DNA of 64,000 bases from Symsagittifera roscoffensis (GCF_963678635.1 NC_087067.1:12199716-12263715); one strand, 5' to 3'. Numbered from the stretch's first letter, positions 27,901 to 42,900 are shown. The notes: generated by a model from the sequence alone, not told the origin. Translations and numbers: made by a program.

Positions 27901-30900
27901 AATTTCAAAAAGTTTTCAAACAAATATCTCCAGCTTTAGCTGGGCTCATAGTTTTTTCTAGTTGAAGTTATAAAATTGATTTTTTTTTTCAAAAAGCAAT
28001 TCAGTAATTTTTCTTGCGTTTTTAAACTCTGTTTCAACTGTCTGTTGACTATATTAATAGTTTCCATTCTGAGGCGACAATTCTACTAATAATGAAATCT
28101 TCAAAAAACTGCTGTTAACCTCGATGATAGCCTTAGCTAACAGTTGGGAAATATTTTACTTGGACTATATACAAGAATAACAGCTGAAACCGAAATATGA
28201 TTTACTTTTTGTTTGTTAAAAAATCAGATATTCAGAAACCGTTTGGGATTTGTTTTTTTTGACGTTTTGGAAAAATTTTCTTTTCTCTCAAAAAGTTTAG
28301 TTTTTGTCAAAAACTAATTGATCGATTTTTAAAAATGTTGTAGCAATGAAAATATCGCCCAATATTCCGTTTGCTTGCATGTTGCATATGAGCCTTATCT
28401 CTTTTTACAATACCTCACATTCAAATTTTGGATTCCGACCCGACTCATATTTTTGGAGTTTTTTCCATTTCTCGATAACTACTCTCGCGTATCTGAGATT
28501 TTGGATTCAATGGAAAGAACAGATTGTGGGAAAGTTTTTTGACCGTTGAAATTTTTGAAATTTCTCGAAAACTTATCTCCCAAAACTGAGATTTTGGGTT
28601 CAATGGAGTGCACGGTTTCTAGGAAACCCCCACCCCTGCTTCGGTGGCGACGACCAATTTTGCTTTACAGAATTAGTTTTGTTCCTCAGAAAGTCAAATT
28701 TTGATTTTTTGTGACTGTTTTCGTTCGTAAATAAAGTAAATATATAGAGAAGCCTCCATTCAAAATCGGCTATGTCTTTGCAAGAACAAGTTATGGCCTT
28801 GGGAACGCCATATTCTCAAAGATTTTAATTCTTCTTATTTTACTAGAGAAACAACTAATGTTTTGGGTGATGCCCAAGCTTTGAATTTTCGAAATTACCA
28901 ACTTCATCCCACATCAGTACGAAAAACTTAAAAATATCAAACAGTTACGTCCAGTTTAAGCCGAACCCCTAGTCTTTTATTAAAGTTAACACAAACTAGT
29001 GGCGTGTCAAAAATTCTGTGCAAATTCGAATTTTGGAATTGCACCTTTAACTATTTTTTCTACGCAGGTGTGGATGGAGTAGCCGATAAAAAACGCGATG
29101 AGTACAGTATTGAATACGATACTGAAGAAGAGTACTCTGATTCTGCATCTGAAGCAGGCGCAGATGACGATGGAAATGATAATGACGACGTAGAGCTGGG
29201 AGTGACCTCGGGAAAAGGAAAACGGAAAAGCGTGAACATCCAGGACAACGATGACGTCATCAGGTACTTTGAATATATGACCATCTGAAACATAAGTTGA
29301 ATTGAACATATAGCCTGTTTTCGCTCAGCCTCGAATTTCTTTTTCGCTTTGATCTCATGAAATGTAGGATTCTGGTGCTAGAACTGAAATTCAATATTTC
29401 AGTGTCCATGAACGTGTCAAAACATGAACGAAAAGTTTCGAAAATGGATTTTAATTTTAATATTTCCGAGCGGAATAATAATTACCTATTGATGTGTTTT
29501 CAAAAAGGGACAATCATGTATATTTTTTTGAAATTCAGACTGCTTTATTTTTTGAAAAATGCTCTTTGAAAAGGAGCTCAAAATTGAAAATAAGTTTAAC
29601 TTGTAATCATGGTTGTAAAATGGTGTCTTCATTAACTCGGGATTATTATTGCGCCTGATATTTAAAGAAAGTTTAGAAACCAAGTTGTAAAATGGCGTCC
29701 TTATCAATTCGGGATTATTATTGCGCCTGAAAGTTAAACTAAATAAGAATTAGGTATGAAACTCATCCTGTTTTTAAATCAATTCGAATGCTGTGTTGCT
29801 ATCTATCTTAGGGAAGATTGACTCGTATAAACTGTCAGAAGAATGCTTCGTACAAATTTCTATTGATTATGTGTAAAAAAAATTTTGTTTTCAGGGTCGA
29901 AAGAAGGAGTTCCAGACGCCCCTCGCGAGCTCACAGGTATTTTTTTAAAATCCAATTTTTTTAAAATCCAATATTTTTTTTAAAATCCAATTTTTATTTT
30001 GCTACTCCCCCTAAATTGACAGACTAAAGCATGCAATTATTCCAAGATTTTTCAAAGGCAATTGTATCGATGTAATCTACAAAATAGTAGAGCTCAAGTT
30101 TCGGTTATTACACTTGCGAAGATTGCTAGGTCGCAGGTTCGAATCAGGCACGTAGTCGAGTTTTTGATAATTGGAGGCCTATTTCCATTTTTTGTTTTCA
30201 TTTGATAGAGCTGCTTTTTGGTCGTGTTCTCGCAAGTGTTTACGAAGCACAGCTTTGCCTCTCTTTCGAAATTTGCTTTATGTTGATTTGTCTTCTTTTT
30301 TGGCTTAATAGGTTTCGGTGTATTTTTTATCGGCTTAGGGACCTCAATTTGCGTCGTTTGACGAGCGAAAAAATTTAGTTTGATTGTGTGTGTGTTTTGA
30401 GGGGAAGGGGGACTGAAAAACTTTTGTTAATTATCTGCTTAGGTATTTTCGGCTTTGTTACCTTCTTCCTATATGAATTACTCATGCTAATGCCTTAGCA
30501 AGTTTTTTCTTTTCACTAATTTTTTTCTGAAAGATCTCGTTTTTTCCCGACATTTTCCGGGAAAAAGGCATTTTTTTCGAATTACGGCTTTCTTGTATTG
30601 AATCGCCCCCTTGTAAAAATTTGGGGTCAAAATTTGCGCATTATAAAAATCTTTGCTTCCCAAACTCTTTAGGTTGTTCCTCGAGAAAACTAATGAGCAG
30701 TAAAATAGTCGGAAACAGCTCATTTTTTGAAAGGATCTAATTAAGTTTTCTTAAATATAATTACGGACATCTATTATCATAAAATTTTTTTCATGGATTT
30801 AAGTTTTGTGCCTTACGATAATGCTGTTTTACTCTTATGTTTGTTATTGAACATTATCTGATTTATCCTGGCATTTTACCTTCCGTCCGAAACGTTCTCT

Positions 30901-33900
30901 TTTCTGCAAGTGAGAATTACGATTCTGATTATAGTTATTGAATATATATATTTGTTAGCTCGATAATTTGAAGGTGGTATTTTCAACCAATCAGTTTTTC
31001 AGGACTTTTTTTTGCAAACGTAACCGAAGGGTCGTGACTACTTGTATCTACCGCGGTTTTGATCGCTATGATTTTTATTACACAAGATAGGGATAGGTAC
31101 CACAATATTTTCACTTTAAAAAAAAATTGGTTTTTCTCGAAAAGTACGTTTCTGATTTAGGAAAAATGGTACCAACGGAAAGACTGCCCACCCCTGTGTG
31201 CCTGCATAATACGCTAGTTTCATCCAGTTTTCGGGTGAAGCCCATTTTTTAGTTTTTGGTATAACTTTTTCATGCCGCATCAGTACATCAAATTCAAAAA
31301 TTTTCAAACTGATACCTCCTTTTTTATTCTTTTTGAAGTTCTAAAGTTGAGGTTTTTTCAAAAAGCAAGTCAGTATTTTTTCTTTGCGTTTCAATCGTTC
31401 TTTGCTTCTTAAAGTTTTGTATTTCTATGTTGAAACGTTTGATGACCTCGTGTTTTTTATTTTTCAAATCTCTGCCAATTTGTTGTTTGATTTAATCTTC
31501 TTTAGTTTGATAAAAATAGCCTCAGAAACTCATGCCATATGCAAGTTAGGATTGAATTGCCGCCGCTCAGAAGCGGTTATTGTTTTGATCAACTCTGCTA
31601 TAATAGGTTTTGTCTTAGAAAAATTAGGTCCTCTATATTTTTGGCAGAGAATTACGCAATCCCGTTCCTGTCATTTACTGCGAGTGATAAACTTCTGAAA
31701 CTATATATGATTGCTCGCTTGTATGTATGTTTATCTGTGAAATTAGTACACAGGTTAACCAAATTTGAGAAATAACTAGAAATAGTGAAACTATGGTAAC
31801 TACTTTTTACCAAACCAATCTTTTACCAGAAAACTGAAATAAAGGCCGTTTACAAGACTACGACGATAATTGTCTTAATTAGTACAAGAATCGATTGAAG
31901 GCATTTATCTCGCGTTGCTTAAGTTTTTTTTTCCAGCAGATCAATCTAATGTAGCGGCAAACAATGACTCGCTCCAACCATACATCTCGCTCCGGCGAAG
32001 CAAGCGGTCTGGTCGCTATTTGCCAACGTCGAATTTGAAATTAGTGCTTTCATTGACATGTTGTTTTGTGGTCTGGTAAAAGGTTGTTTTGTTTAAGTTT
32101 AAGCGTCGTGAGGTCAACAAAAGAGGAACAAATCACAAAGGCATAAATGAACTAAAAATACCACTTATAAGGAAAAAAATTGTGCTTAGTTTTCATGGGC
32201 CATGAATTTTTTTGGTCACAGTATCTCGCGTTGCTTAAAAACTTTTGTCTTCTTTTTTTTCACGTTTCATTAGCCGAGTACAAAATTAGCAGATTTTTGC
32301 GCTGATACGTGTAGCGGGCTTGCCAGTTCAAAGGCGCGAACTGTTTCCGTGTTATCAGTGCGGATTGGATTGTCTCCTTCAGTTCCTTAAAGAAAAAAAT
32401 TTAACTGTTGTTTTATTCATTGTATGTTAAAATGGCTTCGGATTTTCTGCATTAAACTTAAATTAAACTAAAAAGTTTTACGGTTTGTAGCGATTGGGAT
32501 TGCTTACAGTAGCGGGATCTCTTCAACTATATCCCACCTCGGGTACCTAGAAACGAATATTCCCCTTTAGCAAAAGGGGATATAGTTAAAGAGATCCCAC
32601 TTGCGATAAAAAAAGTGTTATCATATTAAAACGTTTTTTTTTGTTAACAACTTGTCTGCCGGAAACATTTCTCGGCGTATCTTCCTCGACTGGTCAGCAG
32701 CTCATTTTTGAGTCCGAATTGATTTTCTTTTTTTAAATCTTCACAATCTCATTCAAAAAAGTGTATCGACCCAGAATTGCCTAAGTATACTCCTATTTTT
32801 ATGGAACATGTTTACTTACGATTGCAATTAGCGTATGTTATCAAATCGGAATATAGACTTTTTCGGGTTAACAACTTGTCTAACAGAATCACGTGAATCA
32901 CTTAGTATCTTGTACATAATGAATTCAAAATTCTAAGCTCATCTGGCACTTTTAGTCTGGAGGTAACGAATACGCCTTGGACACCAAAGTTTCTGGGTTG
33001 GAATCTGAGCAGGACCTGTTTTGTCTAACAGGAAATATTCCGTTTCAAAAAAATTGTCGGCTTTTTATTTGTCTGCTTATGTTTTGTCGGCTTAGTTGTC
33101 ACATCTTAGAATTTTTTGCTTCATGCAGTTTTCATTGCAGTTGTTTTATGCTTTCATTGTAATTTGCACTCTTGCAATTTGTAATTCTACTAAATTTGAC
33201 TTGATATGTTTTCTTGTTTGTTTTTTTTTCGCTTAACCAATTGTTCGGTCTTATATATTTCAGTCTATATTTTATCGGCTTTCTAACCTAATTTCGGGTC
33301 GTTTGGGGGAACAATATTTTGCATGCTTTCCTCCGGATCGCACAAAACGTTGAAAATTTCAATACTTTGAAACGTAGAATAGAATTTATAGTTCAACGTT
33401 TTTCATGTCAACAACTTTACTTTCGCTCAAAAATTGTTTTTGAATTTTCATTTATTGCTATCGAATGTGTTTCTGAACGCGGTGTCCGCAATTAAAGCAT
33501 CATTCTAAACATCATTTTGAAGTTTTTTTAGTTGTGGTTTTTCCTTCGAACTTATTGGCGCTCCTTTCCTTTCCTGACTGCTAGCTTGCAGTGCTTTTTT
33601 GTTGTATCGCTTCGCATCTGTATCTTTAATATTGAACACTGACATCTTTCAGGTTTCTTTCCAATTGGCCTAGGAGTAACGCCGTCACCTTTGCTTTCTA
33701 AGGTCTGGGTTTCTCGTTCCGGCCGGAGCTTGTTTTTTTTTTCAGTTTGTATGCAATTGAAAAAAAATTGGTTAAAATTGAACTGCCTGTCGCCATATCA
33801 AGTATTTTGATTTAAGCAACTTTCCTTGCAGTTGCAAGTGTTCTTCATTATAGTATCAGGAGAGAACTTGAAATCTTTTAATAAAATCTTTTCATAAAAT

Positions 33901-36900
33901 CTTTTTTTCATAAATTTTTTTTTTCGGCTCAACTGGTGTCTGCTCAAAGAATTTCGGCTATGTTGCTACCTTCCTGCTTTTTCATGTGCTGTAAGCAACT
34001 TTCATTGTACTTTCAGGTAGGACTTAAAACTATTAAAATTATCATATTTCTTTGGTATCAAGTTGTCTGCTCAAAGATAGTCTAATTTGCTGAAAATTTT
34101 GTCCCGTTGCTAATTTAATATTCAAATTTCAGGGATTTTTTTTTGGATTGAATTTCTATCTAGTCATATAGAGAAATTTAAACTTTGGTAGACCTATTTC
34201 TTTTTTTTTCATAATTTTTGAAAGAAAAGATCTTTATGACTCCTTATGTTTTTAAATGTTTTGGTGCAATTTATCCGCTCCGCTTCTCCTCTGTGGGAAA
34301 TATCTACTTACCGTTCGGTATTTTTTCTCAGAGAATATATAAGGTTTGAATTAGAAAATTTTGGACGTCAAATTTAAACGCTTTGTTACATTCAAAACAA
34401 CTTTGAGAAGTTTGATGTCATTTTTCGCTTCTATCTGTCTTCTTCTCAGTTTTTGGCGCTGAAAATTTGCCACATATTTTGTTGAACTTGTGAAAAATGA
34501 AGTATGTGAAAAATGAAAAATTTTCATCAATGATTCAAAATACTAATTCTATTTTTTGGTTTGTCAAAATTTATAATTTCTGTTTTTGTGTAATTGTGTT
34601 TTTTTGGTCAAGTTCCAATTCTGTTATACTAGCTTTTGGTACATTCATAGGCTTCTTACCAACATAAAATTGTTTCAAAAATTTGCTATTTTCAATAAGT
34701 TCAGCAAAAGGTTTCTGGATGTGTTTTATAGCTTTATGACACTCGCCTCCATTTAAGTTCAAAAAGCCAATCTCAATCAGTCTAACATGTTTTGTAGGTG
34801 ACGGTTTGCTTATTTTCATTTACAACTTTAATGAATTTTTTTGATTGTTTTTTTTTCTGGTGTATCTTTTGACTGTTGGTTTCCGCTTCTCAATTTTTTT
34901 ATGTTTTGTGCGGATATTAACATCTTATCTGAAAGACGTTTAGTGTTTTTAATATTTCTAAAGTTTTTGACTTTTGGTTTCAGGCTAAATTTTACTTGTT
35001 TACTTATTTTTTGTTCAGATGGCAAAGTGTCAGTAAAAAATCGCTGTGTTTTGATGATACAATTGATTAAGTTTAGTTTTCTGTTCGTGCATTTTCCGCG
35101 ATTTCAGCTCATTTTAAGCTGAACAATCTCAGATAGTGATGATTTGAAATAATCGGATAAAGCATACAAAACTCAACAGCTTTTCAAGTTGATTTCTCTC
35201 AATTTTGAAAATTTAGACCAAAAAGGAAGGGGGTCAAAAAAATGCTCAAAAGTTTAACCTGCATTTTTATGGTGCAATTTTTTTTGCAACAGTTGGAATC
35301 AAAAGTTTACCCTCAAAACTAGTTAATTCATTTGGTTCAAGATTAAGCATAAACAAGCGGTCAATTTTTTTCATCAATCCACCTTTGGTTTTTGCGTTAT
35401 CTTGAACGAAATGAATTGACCAATTTTATGGGTGTACTTTTGGGTCCACTAAATTCTAAGCATTTTCTGTCAAATGTCCCTATCCATTTTGGTCTAAACT
35501 TAAAAAGTTAGTTTTGTATGTTTTTTCCTAATATTTTAAATCAGCACTGTATGAGCTTGTTCAGCTTAAAATGGGTTGAAAATTCGATCAACCTAAGAAA
35601 AATGGGTGAACAAAAAACAATCGAACGTAATTTAATGCATCATCCAAGTTCGGCGAGATTTTGCTGCCTGGATTAGATTCAATAACTATAAAAATAGCTA
35701 TAAAAAGATAAAAATAATTAAGTTAATTATCAGTGAAATGAGAGAGGATTCGTTCAAATGTGTCGTGAAAACAATCTGTAGCTTGATATGGCTTGATCAC
35801 ACTCATAGTTATAATGTGGAGGCTTTCTTATGATTTCTTATTAAGTTCACTTAATTTGCTCGTTTCTCATTAAGTTTACTTATAATATTTTGCTAAATAA
35901 CTCGCCAGCGTAATCAAAATTATCTAAGGCTACAGTTTTTTATGGGGTGATTTTTTTATCACCCCTTAAAATAGCAAGCATAACTTTCTGTTGTACAAGG
36001 CGCAGTTTTCATTATTCTGTCCCTCAATCATGAGATTAACTTCCACCCATTGCCTTTTGCTGATTTGATGCAGGTCAAGTTCGCGTAGTAGTAACTCTAT
36101 CAGGCTGAGAAACCAGAGATTGCTCAGTTTAAGAAGCAGATCACAATCCTATAAAAAGAAGTACTGCTATGATAAAGAGGGGAAAGGATTCAGGTTGTTA
36201 CATAAGTATAAAAATCAGTTATGATTTCATGTTCATTGAAATGACTCACCAATGATTTCATGTTCATTGAAATGACTCACCAAACTTAGCGGACCCAAAC
36301 AACTCAAATTTGTAGGTATCGTTTTTGACAGCAGCTTTTTAACCTCGTATGATTTTTCAGCCATGAATCGCCCAGTGCGTGTATGGCTCGATATGGAGTG
36401 ATTTATGAGAGTACTAACCACGAAAAACTGTTAATTTTTGGGGCTCTTAAAGTAGCCTCCTTTTCGAGCTTGGTCAATTAGCTTGCTTAATTAAAATGTG
36501 TCTGCTCCCTGTTCTAATTTTTTAAAAAAATAGGTTTTTTAAATCTTGATAATATGTGTAATAAGTGTAATGGGGTGGAATTTTGATTAAAATACTTGAA
36601 GCGTTCAGAAAATTTTCTTAAACGAAAAAGTGCGCAACATGAAGATGGGGTCAATCGTTCCATGGTTTTGACTTATGGTATAAATATCACCTTAAATCAT
36701 ATTTTCTATTACTGGCTACCGAGGCGTGTGTGACATTGGGTTCATTGTTAGTAGTTCCTTATAAGTTTACTGCTATGGTAGACAGACAAGAAATAACACT
36801 AGCTTCACAAACAGGTTTAAGACAATACAGAATTTAATTTCATTGTTTGTTAGCAATTAAGGGTTCACTTTCATCATACAGCCAGTCAAATTTGATGGAC

Positions 36901-39900
36901 TTACCCAGGTATGGAAAGTAATCTTGCCGAAAAATATTTTGGAGAAGGGCGGACTCCTTTTGTACCGAAGAGTTTGACCCGGGGGGCTATTCTCTTGGGC
37001 GAAGGACCGAATGGGCGAAGGACCGAAAACAAAAATAACCGAAAGTCAATTATTAAATGAATCAATTGATTGCCGTTCAACTAAAAGGAATTGAATGAAA
37101 CAATATTTTGCTTCTTTTATAACGAAACCATTGAAATATGTGGCCAATGTTAATTTTAAGTCTCTGGAAATGTCTGCTTTCTTTTTGATTTACTCGCTTT
37201 CTTTCCAACTTTTGGAATACTGAAATCTGATTAGCTGATTTTTGTTTTCGCCCATTCGGTTCTTCGCCTTTGATGGATTCCACCATTGACCCCTTCACCG
37301 GCCTATTTGTTCAAGGTCCACTATTTTTTAAAAATGTTTTTGATGTACATTTTTCCACAACTAATACTCTGATGACTCTGTGGTGGGTAATTTTTTGAAA
37401 GAACAGGCGCCTTAAAACCCATTTTTTCCTGCGAACCTGTCAAAAAACTTTAACAAACAGCTTTTGACTCTTTTTTTTTTTCAGAAAATCAATTTTGTTG
37501 ATATCGTCCTGTAGATCTTCTTGGATGTCTTCCGCAAAAGGATGAAAATAGTGAAATATCTCATCTCATATTTGATTTCGTTACTTTACTTCTCAAAAAT
37601 AATATAACTTTTGGCTCAATTGCATCATCAGAACATGCAGTTGAGTTACTTTGAATGCTTGTGAGTTCATTCATTGTATTGCAGTGTCAATCATCGAACT
37701 CAGTCAAAAAACATTATTCGTGCTCAATAATTCATAAGCTTTGGTTTCAGAGTTGTAGTTTCTGGATAACGTTTTATCTTTTTTGTTGTTTCAGAGGCCC
37801 GATTGACGTTCGTGATGTGCGAAAGTTAAATTTAAAAGACCAAGCTACTAAAAGGAGACTCGACTACTATCGAGGTCTTGACAAATTCTCGAATAGCAAT
37901 CTCCTGGTAAGCAATTTATTATGAAATGTTAATAAACGTAGTGAAGATATTAATTTATTCCGTTTGTTTTTTTCTCAGGCTAAATCAGTATTCACTTTTT
38001 TGGGTTTTCAATGAAAACTTCCCGAGCTAACGTTTAAATCCTACTTCTTCCCTGAGCAATGCGCAGTTTTCTATTGGGTGGACATTATTGCGATTTCTCA
38101 AAATGTGCAGAATGTTGTTTATTGTTCCGATCACCCCATCCTCTAAGGGGATGGGAAGGAACAGTGGCGTGGGTGTTTTTTCCCCAATTTTAACTGGTTA
38201 AAAGGAAGCTTGTTAGGGTCAGGTTTGTAAGTGTCTTGTAATCGGGAACTAGCCTTTTCCCCGGAAACGACTTTTCTTACAAGTCTGCGAGAACTTTATC
38301 ATTGAACATTAATAGCTTCGATGCCCTTTCCCTTTTGGTCTAGATGTTACGCGGTTGCCTTTGCACCCTCAGGTCAGGGTCTCCAGTCCCAGTTGGACCT
38401 CAGTATATATGATTTCATTTTTTGTTGGAAAAAATGAGTTGTCGAACTTCATTTGTCTGCTTATTTTTTGTCGGCTTATGTTACAAAAAAAAACATTTTT
38501 CTGATTTGAACATTTTTTTACTTAATATTTATTGGCATTCGTTCCGTTATTTCGTCAATTTGCCTGTATCTGCTTTATTTTATTTTAATTTTGAAGAGTC
38601 GATGAACGTAGTTCACACTCTTAAATAGGTCGCGATGTTTTTTTTTTCAGGTAAAGTCTTAAAATTTGTTAAGGCTCTAATTTACTTTTTCACAGTTTGA
38701 CCACTGATTTCTGGTTAAGTTCATTCAATTCCCTTGTTGAAAGGAAGGCAAGCTCTACTATCAAACAGCTTAAAGTAAAGATCGCGAAAAACGTGATTAA
38801 CTTCTGATTTCGAATACGGTATTTAATTATCAGATTTTTCAGCGAAATAAAAGTTATACATATTGATCCAGTTTTCTCGAATTGGGTTTCTTCATATCAA
38901 AAAGTGCCAGTCGTGAATTTTTTCAGAAGATCAAAGAGTTATAAAGGCGTCTTTTTCAGTATTGTTTTTTAAATCTGTTTTGCGTTCATCGAAAATTTTC
39001 CAAGTGCATTTCGGCAAGAGTCAATGAACCTAGTGAAGACTCTTTATAGATTGTGATAATTTTAATTTGTTTGTTTTTCAGGAAAAACTCTTAAAATGTG
39101 TTCAAGCTCAAGTTTGATTTTTCGCAGTTTGACTTTTGATTTCTTTTCAGTTCAGTGGACTATCAAACAGAAAAATTGTAAAGATAACGAAAACGTGATC
39201 AACTTCTAATTTGGAAAAGTTCCTGTTTGATAACAACAGGTATTCTGAAAATGTATGGGATCGGGTTTTTTAATTCTTTTTTTATTCATTTTTTTGAGAC
39301 GCTGTGGAAATTTTTTTCTCAAAAAATGCGCTACCGCTTTCCACAAATTTGGTACCAATGGGAAATAGGCTAAGTCCCTATTGTGCCTGCATAATCCCCT
39401 AGTCTCTTTTTTTTTACCTTACCGCACTTTCTAGGGCCTTCGAAAAAGTGTGTGGGGGAATTTTGACCCAATTTTTTTTGGATTTTTTTACATCTTCTCA
39501 AAAACTACCCTCTCAAATCTGAGATTTTAGTTTAAATCGAAAGAAAATGTTTTGGGGAGTTCCCCTCCATGAGCGACCACAGCCATTTTTTTTACACATA
39601 ACAGTTTTGACCCTCAGAAAAGTCCAGTTTTCGATTTTTTGACCGTTTTTTTTAAACTTTTTGAGTTTTCCCGGAAACTACCCTCCCAAATCTGAGGTTT
39701 TGGTTTCAATGGGTAGAACAGGTTGTGGGAGGCTCTCCTGCATTAGCGGTTACGCCTAATTTTTTTACACAAAAAGTTATGACCCTCGGAAAAATCAAAT
39801 TTTCGAATTTTTGGACGTTTTTTAACTTTTCTCAAAAACTAGCCTACCGAATTTGAAATGTTGGTTTTAATGGGTACAACGAGTTGTGAGAAGCACCCCT

Positions 39901-42900
39901 TTATAAACAGCTATGCCCATTCTTTTTACACAAAAATTTATGACACTCGTAAAAGCCTTGACACTTTTTGACTTCTCGAAAACAACTCAATCTGATATTA
40001 AGGGTTTAGTCAAGGCAACAGGTTGTGTGAAGCCTCCGTGCTTAAGATGCTACCTCTTAAAGTTTGAACAAAAAAATTTATTTCTGGGAAAATTCCAAAA
40101 TCACAAAAGTTTTCACGCATTTTTTTAATAGACCAACAACTAAAGTTTTGGTAGAAGCCCAATTCTTACATTTTTGAGTTTACCTAATTCATCTCGCATC
40201 AGTACAACACATTCAAAAGTTATCAAACAGGTGCCCCCAGCTTTATCCAGTTTTCGATCCAGTTTTCTCAAACAGGGTTACTTTCATCATAAAAAGGCTT
40301 TTGAACTTCAAAGAGTTCTAAGGCAATATGTTTCTCCTTGAATTTTGAAATTTCAGTTTTCAAAACAAACAAGTCTGTGTTTTTTCTGTTTCCTTGTGTT
40401 CATTGACACTTTCTAACTGTATGATGGCTATGTATTTGTTATAATTGCTTCGGCTGATGCCTTTTTTTTATTTATGGCTCAGTAGGCGTCTACCAAGCTA
40501 TTGTCAGTTGATTAACTGATTGCTAAGTGATGCTAAATGCCCATTTAATGCTGCTGGTTGTGTTTCTCGACGGTTTTTTGAAATTGAGTTTTTTCTTTCT
40601 TTTTTCAATTTCGTGATTTCTGTTATATTTTTTTTAGTTTGCTTTCAATGCTGCTCTTGCCTTACATTGCAAGTTGAGCGACGCTCCGCTTTGCCCCTCT
40701 ATAACATCAAAATTTGTCGCGATTCGGATTCAGATTTTACCTTTTTCTTTAAAGTCTAGATTTATTAGACGTTTTTATTAAAGACGGCAGTGTTTTTGTG
40801 TCAATGAAGATAGCGAAGACACTTAAGTGGGTCGTGATGATTTTCTGTTTGATTTTATTGAGGCGACCGTTTAAAGTTTTGTTCACGCCATTAGCGTTTT
40901 GATTTCTGATTTTTTTTAAAGATCCATTCAAATTAATTCGCGAATAGAAGGCAATTTAGGCTCTCAAATTTTATCTTCATCAAAAAACTGCCAATTTTTA
41001 CCCCTCATTGGTTATCTCGTTCGATGCTTAAATAGTGCAATTTCTTCTCTCTAGGTTGTCAAAAAAGAGCTCTCTGAAATTCATACTGGTTTCCACGTAT
41101 AACCAAAAGAGCAGCTTCCATGCAGGCAGAAAAATAGCAATACTCGTTTGCACGCGTTTTCTCATAAGTAATCACATAAGGAGTCTAAGTCATTTGGATC
41201 TACAGGAGAATCTCCGCGATATTCGGTGAGATGGAATCTCCGAATGGTGTAAACGCCACAGAATGGACCGTTCGTGGCAAGATAAATGCTGCAGCACCTC
41301 ACCATATTCACGCTGGTCGGCATCGTTTCTTTGTTCTAGCTCTCATTGAAGAAACAAAGAAACTTGTTCAACAAAGAGAGCGAATCAGACTTTTGAAAGC
41401 ATTAGACATCCTTTTAATTGTTTTTTAATAAAGAGACGATGGCTAAAACCACTAAAATACAAAGGAAAGAAATTGCGAGATTTTCTTCAGACTCTAAATC
41501 ACCACGCGACGTTGTCCAGTAAGTTCTGAAAATTGGCCCAGTCTGTAAATGGCAACAAGTCTGTTGTACAAACCCGCCTATTTTTCAACGACAAAAATTT
41601 TCACGTTTGGTAGACATTGAAAATGCTTTTAACGTGCAATATACTTAGTTGAAGGTTCACAAGGTATAAATATTGAAGAGCAACTCTTGGAGACAGCCCA
41701 TAAACTTAGCTTCGAAGGCTCACTAGGTTTTGCCGCTCTGTAAATTGCTCTGTAAACATCAAAGCTGTAAAGATTTCAAAAGCATTAGGTCTGGACTATC
41801 TAGGCACAGTTCATTTTGAACATATCGGATCAGTAACAAAAGCATTTCTATCAAACGTTTTCTCTAAACAAAATTCCCGAAAACTAACAAGGATTTCAAA
41901 TCGTCAGACTCATACCGCCCAGCTCATAAAACCCAGCTGTCAATTTTTTTAAAGAATTTTTGATCCCTCCCACCCGAACCGATCTCCTACCAAAACCGGA
42001 TCTTCAACGTAGTTTTCGCCCGACGTGCTCAACCACCGCAGCACGTTCCACTTTTTGAATTTTCATAGCTCTTTTTACCCGCTTTTTGTGTTTGCGCAAT
42101 GCTGCTTCGTCTGTGCTCATTTTTATCAGCAACGAGGCAAGCACTCTTTTTTTCAAGAGGTAAGGCATTATATTTAGTGTTCCGAGCGCTAATAATGGGG
42201 AGTAACTTTGTCTTCGAATGCGTTTGTTTTCTATATTTTTTTCTCGCGCGAAATCAAGAATTGGTCGAGTGAAATATCATTTTGAAGTGAAAAATTTTCG
42301 AAGTTTTTGCTGTGTCGAGAAAAGTGGTGTGAAATTTTTGCTTTCCAAACTAACTTCGAGCGAATAAAGCGAGCGAGCAGGCTTATAATAAGCTCACAAT
42401 TCAAACTAAGGAATATAAATTAGTTTTACTTCAAAAAAATAGTTTCTGAAGGTAGTTTTAGCGGCTTCTTTTCGTGAATAATTTTCAAAGAGCTCGAAAA
42501 AATTCTGGAACAACTTAAGCTTTCCCTCAGATCCTCTCTTCACACCACGAACAACAAACATTATTTGGAAAATATAAAATAATATTTGTTTTTTTTTGTA
42601 GTCTGAACGTTTTGTGTTACTCGCACTGCAACCCGGCTATCCTTGTTATGGTTATTATTTAAGGGTTTTTGCAATTAATTAGTTGCACTATAAGTGGCAA
42701 ATGATAAATACTCATTGAAGACCATTAATAACGGACTTGAGATGATTGCAAAGTCTGGCCCTCTTGGGCTGGAAGGTTTTTGTTATAAATATATTTTCAC
42801 GTAATATTTATCTGATCTTCATAGAGTTATATGAAACGGTAGCCAACACTGTCAGCTTATATTTGGTCATATGATTTTAAGCAATTTTTGTGATTTTTAA

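Noticed and set aside
29007-29309. Minus-strand frame of 100 codons
   Set aside because: It is the antisense of the acidic SLC38A9 exon 2 (GA-rich codons leave the complement open).
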